Shown in pieces: positions 10,160 to 18,785 of a stretch of DNA of 64,000 bases; the stretch's first letter is position 1; every line of letters starts with the position of its first letter. The position numbers and the translations under genes were made by a program. Location of the stretch: contig NZ_BBWW01000001.1 of the NCBI RefSeq assembly GCF_001485215.1, positions 868,001 to 932,000 on the forward strand, read 5' to 3'. The notes under the pieces are model-generated. The model did no database searches. It was not told where the DNA came from and was given only the letters and a program-made list of their open reading frames with translations. The stretch is from Leptolyngbya sp. NIES-2104. Its GTDB lineage: Bacteria; Cyanobacteriota; Cyanobacteriia; Leptolyngbyales; Leptolyngbyaceae.

Positions 10160-11007
10160 ACAGGTTCGTAAACCATCTGCGGCACCAACACGCCATCAGA
10201 TCGAACCTCCCCAATTCCCAAAAAACTATCGTTCTTCACCCGCACCATTCCCGATCGTTCAGACTCGATCGCGATTTTTTGCCCCTGACACCATCGCCGC
10301 GCCAAATCACTTGTCAACACCATTTCCGGTAAGTGCAACAATGCTGATTCTGGTTCCATTAAAGGCACCGGAAGCTGTTCGATCGAGGAACTCCCTGCCA
10401 ATTCAAACCCGCTACTCTCCGTTCTTAGCAGTTTCGCCAAAGTCGCCCCAGTTCCCAGTTCTGCACCGAGGTCACGAGCGATCGAGCGAATATAAGTTCC
10501 ACCGCCACACGCGATCTCTAAATCCAATTCAGGAAAGTCACCCGGTCGAAACGCTAAAATCTTCAAATCTAAAATCTCGACTGTACGAATCGGAGCTTCG
10601 ATCGCTTGTCCCGATCGCGCAAGTTCATACAATCGCTTTCCTTGCACCTGAATCGCACTATAGTTCGGTGGAATTTGCTGAATCACGCCTTGAAACAGCG
10701 GTAACTTTTCCTCAATTTGCGATAGTTCTAAATTCGGAACCGCTTGCTGCGTCAGGACTTCACCTTCTAAATCATCGGTTGCGGTCGTCACTCCAAATCG
10801 AATCGTCGCTTGATAGGCTTTCTCGTGTCGGAGATACTGCAACAATCGGGTTGCACGTCCGATCGCGATCGGTAACACTCCGGTAGCAGCGGGATCGAGT
10901 GTCCCCGCATGACCCACTTTTTTCAATTGATAAATTCGCCGCACTTTTGCCACACAATCATGTGAAGTGAACCCAAACGGCTTATTGAGATTGAGAAACC
11001 CATCCAC
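10156..11007 (-). CDS. truB: tRNA pseudouridine synthase B
   Basis: Isomerises uridine 55 in the T loop of tRNAs. The 283-residue protein has the TruB start DGFLNLNKPFGFTSHDCV and the catalytic motif GHAGTLDPAATGVL, whose Asp (near residue 40) is the nucleophile. The conserved GGGTYIRSIARDLG block is near residue 170. The C-terminal part matches the TruB-specific substrate-binding region. It lies 5 bases downstream of the DUF1400 hydrolase on the same strand and may be co-transcribed with it. It overlaps the end of the convergent CHASE2 kinase gene by 4 bases. Confidence 0.96.
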   Translation of the reverse strand: MDGFLNLNKPFGFTSHDCVAKVRRIYQLKKVGHAGTLDPAATGVLPIAIGRATRLLQYLRHEKAYQATIRFGVTTATDDLEGEVLTQQAVPNLELSQIEEKLPLFQGVIQQIPPNYSAIQVQGKRLYELARSGQAIEAPIRTVEILDLKILAFRPGDFPELDLEIACGGGTYIRSIARDLGAELGTGATLAKLLRTESSGFELAGSSSIEQLPVPLMEPESALLHLPEMVLTSDLARRWCQGQKIAIESERSGMVRVKNDSFLGIGEVRSDGVLVPQMVYEPV

Positions 11008-11012
11008 GCGAC

Positions 11013-12662
11013 TTAATCCTGATTCAACTGCGCCACAGTTAGTGACTGTATCAGACTTAACGGTAACGGATTTTGCGATAAGGCGCGGGCATAAGTCGAA
11101 GACAGAAACGGGCGATACTCCGATCGATTCGCAATGTACGTTTGGAAAAACGCTAGACTCAACGCATTCGTATATCGACGCGCCAGATTAGGAGCAGGAC
11201 CAATCACTTCCGGCGGAACGGGAACGCCCTCAGCATCGCCTTCTTCAAGCGTCGAAAAATGTGTTCCACGATCGATGACTGCTAAATAGCGATCGGGAGT
11301 CTGCAACCACGTAAACGGCTGAATCTGTTCTGGTAACGCAGGCGCAACCGTATCCGCATTCCCCGCCATGATCAAAGTCGGGACTTTAATCTGACTGATC
11401 GAACTTTGTCCGAACACACTACTGGTAATCGGATTAATCGCAATAATTGCTTTCACACGCGGATCGCTCAAGTTGTAGTTAATCGGAGGCAATCCGGCAG
11501 CCCGACATTGCAGAAGTATGGAGAGATTTAAAGTACGATCGATTTCCGCTGGCTGACAAGATTGCTGGAGTTGCTGAAAATTGATCGTTGCTCCTACAAG
11601 TGCCATCGCAGTATATCCACCAAAAGACTGTCCGAGCACACCCACTTGTTTGAGATTCAATCGGCTGTAGCGCGAATCGGAACTGGCTCGGCGCTGAAGT
11701 TCATCGAGTAAGTATTTGATATCTAAAGGTCGATCGATAAATTCACTCGGACTGGTCACTTCGTTCACTGTTCCAGCCACCAACGCCTGAAGCTGTCTCG
11801 CATTACTACCAGGATGTTCAGGAACCGCGACCGCAAACCCCCATGAGGCAAGATGTTCCGCCAGATATCGAAACGTGCCGCGATCGGAGCCTAAGCCATG
11901 TGAAATCACAATCACTGGAATCGCACTCGGCAACGCTTGACGACGGGCGAACGGGAGATAAACATCCACCGGAAATACCCGCTCTCGTCCTAACGCCTGC
12001 ACGAAAGCTCTCGATCGATCGACTAATCTCAACGTCTGCCGCTCGAATCCATACGGTCCACGAGCAGCAAGATCGGGACGATTCCCAGGTAGCGATGTAT
12101 TTTCTTGGCTGGCAAGATCAGCGATCGTTTGAGTGGCACGAGTGGTTCGATTAATCAGGTCGCCAAAATCGCCTGCAATGTCCAAACTCCGCTGTAAATC
12201 AATTCGCAGTGCGCGAGTCGGAAACTTCCGCAGCACGTTTAAAAGCGTCAATCCTTCCGGGTCAGCCGCCGCTAAAATCACTGCCCCCCGAATCGCAAAA
12301 AATCCAGTATCCCGCGATTCCGGTTGAATCACTTGTCCTAAGCGACGCAAGAGAATTTCGCCTTGCTGCGTGTAAAGGAACTGAGAAACCGCGATCGGAT
12401 CAACATCCGCCCGTGTCAACAATGCTCTTCTCAGGATTTGAAGCTGTCGCGGAGTCACATACTGCGAATAAACATAGAGATCACTATCGAGTGCACCTGT
12501 GCGGGCATAAGTTTCAAGTGCGGACACAGAAATCGATCGCTCTAAAATGCCATACGACAGAAAGACTCGTTCTGCACTCACAGCCGGACGACTCAATACC
12601 GCGATCGACATCACGCTTGCGATCGCAGACAGCATCCATTTCAACCCCTTCACTTGCCGCAT
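11013..12662 (-). CDS. Exported alpha/beta hydrolase with N-terminal DUF1400 domain
   Basis: Predicted secreted or periplasmic esterase/lipase-type hydrolase of 549 residues. It begins with a signal peptide (MRQVKGLKWMLSAIASVM). A DUF1400 domain, a cyanobacterial lead domain of such hydrolases, covers about residues 30-180. The alpha/beta-hydrolase core follows, with oxyanion region VIVISHGLGSD, nucleophile motif GQSFGG (Ser about 346), acid region MAGNADTVAP and a catalytic-His candidate in DRGTHFSTL. It most resembles PAF-acetylhydrolase/dienelactone-hydrolase type proteins. The frame is open to 12806, but the start at 12662 puts the signal peptide at the N-terminus. Substrate unknown. truB follows after 5 bases. 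Confidence 0.88.
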   Translation of the reverse strand: MRQVKGLKWMLSAIASVMSIAVLSRPAVSAERVFLSYGILERSISVSALETYARTGALDSDLYVYSQYVTPRQLQILRRALLTRADVDPIAVSQFLYTQQGEILLRRLGQVIQPESRDTGFFAIRGAVILAAADPEGLTLLNVLRKFPTRALRIDLQRSLDIAGDFGDLINRTTRATQTIADLASQENTSLPGNRPDLAARGPYGFERQTLRLVDRSRAFVQALGRERVFPVDVYLPFARRQALPSAIPVIVISHGLGSDRGTFRYLAEHLASWGFAVAVPEHPGSNARQLQALVAGTVNEVTSPSEFIDRPLDIKYLLDELQRRASSDSRYSRLNLKQVGVLGQSFGGYTAMALVGATINFQQLQQSCQPAEIDRTLNLSILLQCRAAGLPPINYNLSDPRVKAIIAINPITSSVFGQSSISQIKVPTLIMAGNADTVAPALPEQIQPFTWLQTPDRYLAVIDRGTHFSTLEEGDAEGVPVPPEVIGPAPNLARRYTNALSLAFFQTYIANRSEYRPFLSSTYARALSQNPLPLSLIQSLTVAQLNQD

Positions 12663-12868
12663 GACTCGCCCACCGAATTCTCTCTGTCCGACCCATTCTG
12701 ACGTACAGAACCTAGAGCGACAATAAAAATCTGCCTTTTGATAAATAGGCAAAATTGCGACCTCTGTTTTAGGTTCTACGTAATGTCCTCTAGGAGACAC
12801 TCGCACGACAACGCCCGTCGATACGATCGCTCTAGTCGATCCCGTTGCATTTCCCCGTACGCCGCATC

Positions 12869-14629
12869 ATGACCGAATTCTGGAGTCGTTTTTTTGATTC
12901 AAGTTCTTACATGCCTCATGGACATTGCTACCTGTGGCAGACGGGATTGGTTTGGCTGCACATTACAGGCGATGCGCTGATTGCACTGTCTTACTATTCG
13001 ATTCCTCTAGCGATCGTCTTTTTTGTCAGAAAGCGAGAAGATCTCCCGTTTAACTGGATTTTTCTACTCTTTGGCGCGTTCATTGTTTCTTGCGGAACGG
13101 GTCACATTCTTGATATCTGGACGCTGTGGAATCCGGATTATTGGCTTTCTGGGGCAGTCAAAGCCTTTACCGCACTCATCTCTGTGCTCACAGCCGTTGA
13201 ACTCTTTCCGCTGATTCCCAAAGCATTAGCGCTTCCGAGTCCCACTCAGTTAACCTTGACCAACCAAGCCCTGCAACTCCAAATTGGCGAACGTCGCCAA
13301 GCCGAACTTGAACTAAAACGCTATCAGGATCAGCTTGAAGAATTAGTCGCTCAACGAACTGCTGAATTAACGCAGACCAACACACGCCTGCAAGCAGAGA
13401 TTGTTGAGCGGCAACGGATTCAGGAAGCGTTGGAATCGTCTTTGCAGCGAGAGCAGCGATTGCGTGAACAAGCAGAATCAGCAAACCGGGTGAAAGATGA
13501 ATTTCTCGCGGTGCTATCTCATGAATTAAGAACGCCGTTAAACCCGATTTTAGGCTGGACGAAGCTTTTACAGAAAAAGCAATTAACGCCAGAGAAAAGC
13601 GCGATCGCACTCGATACGATCGAACGCAACGCTAAACTTCAATCGCAACTGATCGAAGACTTACTCGATATTTCTCGCATCATGCGCGGGAAATTAATGC
13701 TGAATACGGCAGCAATGGATCTGAAAACGGTGGTGAAAGCTGCGATCGGGACTGTCTCTCTCGCGGCTGAAGCAAAACAGATTCAAATCGAAACTCACCT
13801 CGAATCCGAAGTTGGACAAGTTCTAGGTGATGCTGGACGCTTACAGCAAGTCATCTGGAATCTGCTGGCGAATGCGGTGAAATTCACACCCGATGGCGGT
13901 TGTGTGGAAGTGACTTTAACCGATGAAGACTCAAGCCACGCCAAAATCCTCATTCGCGATAATGGGAAAGGCATCGATCCGAATGGGTTGCAATATGTGT
14001 TCGATCGCTTTTGGCAAGAGGACAGCACCAATAAGCGGCAATTCGGTGGATTGGGCTTAGGGCTTGCCATCAGTCGCCAAATTGTTGAACTCCACGGCGG
14101 GACGATCACCGCAGAAAGCGCAGGGCAGGGACAAGGTTCGACGTTCACCGTGAGATTGCCGCTCCGAGCCGCTGTCCCCGTATCAGAACCCGTTCGATCG
14201 ACGACCCGCGAAAATTCGACTTTAGAAGGGCTGCGGATTTTAGTCGTGGATGACAGTGCAGATTCGCGTGAGTATGCTGCCTTCGTTTTGAGTGAAGCAG
14301 GCGCACAAATTAGAACCGCCGATTCAGCAAGTTCCGCGATCGCTGCGATGAATCAAGAGTTACCGGATATTGTCGTGTGCGATATTGGACTGCCTGAAAC
14401 CAACGGATATGACTTGATCCAACAGATCCGATCGCGTCCTGTGGAAGCGGGTGGAGGTGTCATTGCGATCGCGCTGACTTCTTACGCTGGCGATTATGAC
14501 CAAAAGCAAGCGATCGCAGCGGGCTTTCAGCAACACTTATCGAAACCCGTTGAACCGGAACAACTGATTAAAACAATTTCAGCCATTTCTCCGAATCGTT
14601 CTCTAAATGGCTCGTCCGTGTTAAATTAG
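12869..14629 (+). CDS. Hybrid histidine kinase with ethylene-receptor-like (ETR1) membrane domain
   Basis: Sensor kinase of 586 residues. The first about 115 residues hold three transmembrane helices with the ETR1 ethylene-binding pattern: helix 1 has Asp in HITGDALIALSYYSIPL, and helix 2 has Cys75 and His79 in FIVSCGTGHILDIW. This reproduces the Cys/His four apart that hold copper in plant ETR1. A coiled coil (about 145-205) leads to HisKA with His218 (SHELRTPLNPIL), a full HATPase domain, and a C-terminal receiver with phospho-Asp505 (VCDIGLPETNGYD). Known cyanobacterial relatives such as Synechocystis Slr1212 bind ethylene; this one has no GAF/phytochrome part. The ATG at 12869 fits the family start better than the TTG at 12845. 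Output partner unknown. Confidence 0.9.
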   Translation: MTEFWSRFFDSSSYMPHGHCYLWQTGLVWLHITGDALIALSYYSIPLAIVFFVRKREDLPFNWIFLLFGAFIVSCGTGHILDIWTLWNPDYWLSGAVKAFTALISVLTAVELFPLIPKALALPSPTQLTLTNQALQLQIGERRQAELELKRYQDQLEELVAQRTAELTQTNTRLQAEIVERQRIQEALESSLQREQRLREQAESANRVKDEFLAVLSHELRTPLNPILGWTKLLQKKQLTPEKSAIALDTIERNAKLQSQLIEDLLDISRIMRGKLMLNTAAMDLKTVVKAAIGTVSLAAEAKQIQIETHLESEVGQVLGDAGRLQQVIWNLLANAVKFTPDGGCVEVTLTDEDSSHAKILIRDNGKGIDPNGLQYVFDRFWQEDSTNKRQFGGLGLGLAISRQIVELHGGTITAESAGQGQGSTFTVRLPLRAAVPVSEPVRSTTRENSTLEGLRILVVDDSADSREYAAFVLSEAGAQIRTADSASSAIAAMNQELPDIVVCDIGLPETNGYDLIQQIRSRPVEAGGGVIAIALTSYAGDYDQKQAIAAGFQQHLSKPVEPEQLIKTISAISPNRSLNGSSVLN

Positions 14630-14836
14630 CCCAATTGCCTAAATAGACCGTGATTTTACGGATAAATTGTCAAATTGCGACTTTCGATCGACATCGAATT
14701 CGCGATTTAGTCGTACAACAATGAGATACAGAATTCTTAATTATGTTTTTTCGTTGGGAATCGCACTTAGGCAAAACTTTAGTGATAGTATAAACTCCCT
14801 GAAATTCAGCACTTTCATGTAGGACAGGTCATCCAA

Positions 14837-15061
14837 ATGACAGTTTTATCTTCAGAAATGAGTGGGCAAACTCAGACCGAACCAACCGACACACCGCTAA
14901 TTCGCTATCTCAAAGAAGAGTTAGTGCTGTCAGAAGACTTGATCGAGCTTGCCCTGCGCCACTGTGAACAAGAACGCGGCACGTTACCGATGGTGCTGTG
15001 GCGGTATGGCTTTGTCTCGATCGACCAATTGAATCAAATTTTTGATTGGATGGCGCAGTAA
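14837..15061 (+). CDS. DUF2949 family protein
   Basis: Small cyanobacterial protein of 74 residues. The core PLIRYLKEELVLSEDLIEL...LPMVLWRYGFVSIDQLNQIFDW is the DUF2949 pattern; its helices resemble the N-terminal domain of type II secretion/pilus ATPases in overall feel only. No signal peptide or membrane segment is present. An AGGACAGG stretch lies 8 to 16 bases before the ATG. It ends one base before the stop of the convergent DUF3611 gene. Function unknown. Confidence 0.85.
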   Translation: MTVLSSEMSGQTQTEPTDTPLIRYLKEELVLSEDLIELALRHCEQERGTLPMVLWRYGFVSIDQLNQIFDWMAQ

Positions 15062-15062
15062 G

Positions 15063-15620
15063 TTACTGCTTGCCCATTTTGTTCAGTAGCCAGAGCGAGG
15101 TCGAAATCGCCACAAACTGAGCCAAAACAACGTTAGCGCTGGCTTGCACCACGAATACATCGATCGGCTGAATAAATTTAGATGGGTCAACATTAATAAA
15201 TCCACCCACCCCCTGACTGAGTGCTTTCGCAGCAAGTAACCCGACGATCGTTTGTGTCCCCAGTAGCGCCACTAATGTCCCGATCAAACTTGCAGTTAAT
15301 CCAATCCGAATCACTTGAATGGCTTCTGATTTTTTTGGTCGTGCTACGGGTTCTGCGTTCAGCCGCCGCCCGATCGCTACATATTTTGTGAGCGACCAGA
15401 ACATATTGAACCCTAAAATTGCAATTCCGCAGATTGTTAGTACTACTCCAACTCCGGTTCCTGGATTATTGGCAGTAGGATTTCTGATCGAAACTGACGC
15501 AAATAGGAGAATCACGCTAGAAACGATCGCCAGCACTAACTGAAACCAAAAACTAAACCAGCCTGCAAATCGAAAGGTACTTGCGATTTCTCTGAGGGTG
15601 GGAGCGTCGGATTTCGTCAT
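15063..15620 (-). CDS. DUF3611 family membrane protein (Tic21/PIC1-like)
   Basis: Membrane protein of 185 residues with four hydrophobic segments at about 20-45, 55-80, 105-130 and 155-178. The N-terminal block REIASTFRFAGWFSFWFQ is characteristic of DUF3611. To my knowledge this family includes the chloroplast envelope protein Tic21/PIC1, for which roles in protein import and iron permeation have both been proposed. The bacterial function is not settled. It stands alone, tail to tail with the DUF2949 gene. Confidence 0.85.
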   Translation of the reverse strand: MTKSDAPTLREIASTFRFAGWFSFWFQLVLAIVSSVILLFASVSIRNPTANNPGTGVGVVLTICGIAILGFNMFWSLTKYVAIGRRLNAEPVARPKKSEAIQVIRIGLTASLIGTLVALLGTQTIVGLLAAKALSQGVGGFINVDPSKFIQPIDVFVVQASANVVLAQFVAISTSLWLLNKMGKQ

Positions 15621-15750
15621 AGGAAGTTTTACAGAAGCTAGATCCAGCTTATATCAATGATGGAGCGATCGCAGGAATTTGACCGCCTTAGACTGCGATC
15701 GTATTTCAGCGAACATTCACCCGGATCATCCCTTACGGTAGGATGGGATT

Positions 15751-16647
15751 ATGCCTACCCTCACCATTTCGGGAGTTCCTCACGTCTACGAGCTGACGGC
15801 TCCCACCTCAAAACCTGAAGTCCTTGTGTTCGTCCACGGTTGGATGCTGAGCCGCAATTATTGGCAGCCTCTGATTGAGCAATTGTCTCAAGAGTATCAG
15901 TGCTTGTCTTATGATTTGCGCGGTTTTGGTCAGTCCCAGCCACAGGATGCGGTGCCGACCTTCTCAGAATCCGACTCTGGCAATGTTGCCGTTGCGACTC
16001 AAACCGCGATCGCTCAGTACAGCCTACTTTCCTACGCCAGAGATTTAGGAATGCTGCTAAGAGCGCTTCAAATCTCGAAAGCTTGGTTGATCGGACATTC
16101 GCTTGGTGGGTATGTGGCACTATGGGCAGCCGATCAGATGCCAGAACAGATTCAAGGCGTGATTTGTCTCAATTCTGGCGGCGGGATTTATCTCAAAGAA
16201 GCTTTTGAGCGCTTTCGATCGGCAGGACAGCAAATGGTGAAACTGCGCCCGAAATGGTTGCCGCAAATTCCCTGTTTAGATCTAGTGTTTACGCGGGCAA
16301 ATGTCGCAAGCACGATCGCTCGATCGTGGGGACGGCAACGGGTGGTTGATTTTGTCAGTGCGAATCCAGAAGCCGCGATTGGAACGCTTTTAGATTCAAC
16401 CACAGAAGCGGAAGTGCATCGTTTACCGCAAGTGGTAGCGCGTCTGTCTCAACCGCTTCACTTCATCGCTGGAGCCAAAGACACAGTGATGGAGCCGAAA
16501 TATGTTCGACATTTAGCCAGCTTTCATCCGTTGTTTGGCGATTGTGCGGATAATGTGTTGGAAATTCCTGACTGTGGGCATTTGTCGATGCTAGAAAAAA
16601 CGGATGTGGTTGAATCGCGGATTCGAGAGATTTTACGATCGCATTAA
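15751..16647 (+). CDS. Alpha/beta-fold hydrolase
   Basis: Cytoplasmic hydrolase of 298 residues. The fold is clear: FVHGWMLSRNYW near the oxyanion hole, nucleophile elbow LIGHSLGGYVALW (Ser near residue 115), acid region AGAKDTVMEPKY, and catalytic His in PDCGHLSMLE. It resembles the prolineiminopeptidase/epoxide-hydrolase-like branch, but substrate cannot be assigned. An AGGATGGG ribosome-binding stretch lies 5 bases before the ATG. The stop overlaps the stop of the convergent small gene by 4 bases. Confidence 0.9.
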   Translation: MPTLTISGVPHVYELTAPTSKPEVLVFVHGWMLSRNYWQPLIEQLSQEYQCLSYDLRGFGQSQPQDAVPTFSESDSGNVAVATQTAIAQYSLLSYARDLGMLLRALQISKAWLIGHSLGGYVALWAADQMPEQIQGVICLNSGGGIYLKEAFERFRSAGQQMVKLRPKWLPQIPCLDLVFTRANVASTIARSWGRQRVVDFVSANPEAAIGTLLDSTTEAEVHRLPQVVARLSQPLHFIAGAKDTVMEPKYVRHLASFHPLFGDCADNVLEIPDCGHLSMLEKTDVVESRIREILRSH

Positions 16648-16973
16648 CCAACTTGCTCAAGCTGCGGTTGTTTGTGCGTGAGAAACTCATTCCATAGCTC
16701 AAAGAATCGAACGATCGCATCGCGTTCATTTTCAGCATGGGAAAGAATAATGCTTGACCAAAGCTGCCCCGTCTCGACCTTAAATCGATCGCGTATCCAC
16801 TGCAAAAATGTCTGAAATTCTTGCTCTTGCTCAGTGAGTGGAATTCCTAATTCGCGACGTGCAAAATAATAGCCGTCTAGAAAAGCCTGAAGACTAAAGA
16901 TCGAGTTTTGTCCAAGATATAGCGCGGGTCTTTTCTTGATCTTTTCAAGCAAATCGTAGAAATTATCTGCCAT
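16644..16973 (-). CDS. Conserved hypothetical protein (RPxLYLG start)
   Basis: Small soluble protein of 109 residues, not recognised. Its start has a strong ribosome-binding site (CCCAGGAGAACG directly before ATG), which supports expression. The N-terminal KKRPALYLGQ...LQAFLDGYYFARRELG resembles small proteins of the RPxxYLG type, some of which are immunity-like; this is only an impression. The rest is helical and rich in acidic and aromatic residues. It is alone on its strand, with a divergent GT39 operon upstream and a convergent hydrolase downstream. Confidence 0.72.
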   Translation of the reverse strand: MADNFYDLLEKIKKRPALYLGQNSIFSLQAFLDGYYFARRELGIPLTEQEQEFQTFLQWIRDRFKVETGQLWSSIILSHAENERDAIVRFFELWNEFLTHKQPQLEQVG

Positions 16974-17077
16974 CGTTCTCCTGGGTTAATTTTTAATTTT
17001 ACGGTCTTTGCGATCGCGACTTTTCAAGTGGCTCGTTCCATGTCAAACTACCGCATGATTTGATCTTGGACTGAGCT

Positions 17078-18781
17078 ATGAGCGATCAGATTGACGTGCC
17101 AGAGAAAAAACGATCGAGCATTCTTGAACTCGTTTTCGCACTGGTCTGGGTGTTGGCGTTGGGCGGAATTACGTTTTTTAATCAGTTGGGCAGCATTGGA
17201 TTGGTCGATGAAACTGAACCGCTCTTTGTTGAAGCGGCGCGACAGATGACCGTTACCGGGAATTGGATTACGCCGTATTTTAATGAGGTAACGCGGTTTG
17301 ATAAGCCGCCATTGATTTATTGGCTGATGGCGATCGCGATGAAGACGATCGGCGTAAATGAGTGGGCAGCTCGGTTGCCTTCTGCGATCGCGGGAACGGC
17401 TTTGGTCGGTTTTTGCTTTTATGCGATTAAACGGTTCGTGCCTTCTAGAGTTGCACCGTATTTAGGATCAGCGATCGTGGCTTTCAATCTGATCACGCTG
17501 TTTTTTGGACGGTTGGGCTACTCGGATATGTTGCTGAGTGCCTGTTTTGGTGGATCGCTGCTGGCGTTTTTTCTCGGTTATGTTGAATCGAATCGGCGCT
17601 GGTATCGAGCTTTTTATGTGCTGATGGGATTGGCAGTTTTAGCAAAAGGTCCGGTCGGGGTCGTGTTGCCAAGTGCGATCGTGATTCTTTTCCTATTTTG
17701 GGCTGGGAGATTGCGCGAAGTGCTGCGCGAAATGAAACCGATTCAAGGGATTGGAATCTTTTTACTGGTGAGTGTTCCTTGGTATGTGCTGGCTTACATT
17801 CAGAATGGAAATGCGTTTATCGAATCATTCTTTGGGGTGCATAATGTTGAGCGCTTTACCAATGTTGTGAATCAGCATTCAGGACCTTGGTACTATCATT
17901 TGATCATTGTGCTGGTTGGATTTTTTCCTTGGTCGCTGTGTCTGCCTGCTGCAATTGTTCATGTGCTGAGACAGTCGAAATGGAAGCAGGAAGAACGATC
18001 TCAGCATTTCGGTAAGTTTGCGCTGGTCTGGTTTGCGGTGGTTCTAATCTTTTTTACGATCGCAGTCACAAAATATATCACTTACACATTACCGCTTTAT
18101 CCCGCAGCAGCGATTCTCGTAACGGTGTGGTTTGTGCATCATCTCTCAGTCGATCGCCAATCGAATTTGCTTAAATTAACGATTTACTTCAGTATTGCGA
18201 TTTCTATTGCCGTTGGAATTTGCATTTTTTACAGTCCGGATTGGCTCAATCGTGATCCAGCGATGCCAAATTTAGGATTGAGAATGGAGCAAACCGGACT
18301 GCAACATATCGGAGCATCGATCTGGATTACAGCCGCGATCGCTGGATTAATTTTAGCGGTACAGTCTCGATTACGTTGGTATTGGGCAATCAATCTCGTT
18401 GCTTTTGCTGCATTTATTCTCTTTTTTATTACGACTGCCGTGGGTGTGATTGATTCAGTTCGACAATTGCCGCTTCGTCAGATTGCCGCAGGAACGATCG
18501 AGGATCGAAAACCGAATGAACCGATCGTCATGGGAACCGATGCGTTTGAGAAACCGAGTTTGGTCTTTTACACTCGTCAGCCGATTACGTTTATTAATCG
18601 CGCTCGGTTGATTCAACCGTATCTACAGCAGTTGCAAAAAGAAGGAAAAGTTCAATCGATCCTTCTAATCACAACGCCAACTGCATTACAAGGGGCGAAC
18701 TTGAAACCAAATCAGTACCAACCGCTTCAACAATATAGTCAATATCGCCTTGTGCGCGTTCCCATTCGGACAGTGAAATAA
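17078..18781 (+). CDS. Membrane glycosyltransferase, family 39 (ArnT-like)
   Basis: Polytopic glycosyltransferase of 567 residues with about 11-12 hydrophobic segments and a soluble C-terminal tail. The first external loop has the GT39 signature VDETEPLFVEAARQM followed by the RFDKPPLIYWL block that is typical of ArnT-type enzymes. Such proteins use a polyprenyl-phosphate sugar donor and act on the periplasmic face, modifying lipid A, proteins or glycans. The acceptor here is unknown. A second GT39 gene follows after 4 bases, so the two form an operon. Confidence 0.9.
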   Translation: MSDQIDVPEKKRSSILELVFALVWVLALGGITFFNQLGSIGLVDETEPLFVEAARQMTVTGNWITPYFNEVTRFDKPPLIYWLMAIAMKTIGVNEWAARLPSAIAGTALVGFCFYAIKRFVPSRVAPYLGSAIVAFNLITLFFGRLGYSDMLLSACFGGSLLAFFLGYVESNRRWYRAFYVLMGLAVLAKGPVGVVLPSAIVILFLFWAGRLREVLREMKPIQGIGIFLLVSVPWYVLAYIQNGNAFIESFFGVHNVERFTNVVNQHSGPWYYHLIIVLVGFFPWSLCLPAAIVHVLRQSKWKQEERSQHFGKFALVWFAVVLIFFTIAVTKYITYTLPLYPAAAILVTVWFVHHLSVDRQSNLLKLTIYFSIAISIAVGICIFYSPDWLNRDPAMPNLGLRMEQTGLQHIGASIWITAAIAGLILAVQSRLRWYWAINLVAFAAFILFFITTAVGVIDSVRQLPLRQIAAGTIEDRKPNEPIVMGTDAFEKPSLVFYTRQPITFINRARLIQPYLQQLQKEGKVQSILLITTPTALQGANLKPNQYQPLQQYSQYRLVRVPIRTVK

Positions 18782-18785
18782 CGTT

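Noticed and set aside
10050-10886. Plus-strand frame (278 codons) opposite truB
   Set aside because: It overlaps the confident truB and kinase genes and reads as Pro/Arg/Ser-rich low-meaning sequence.
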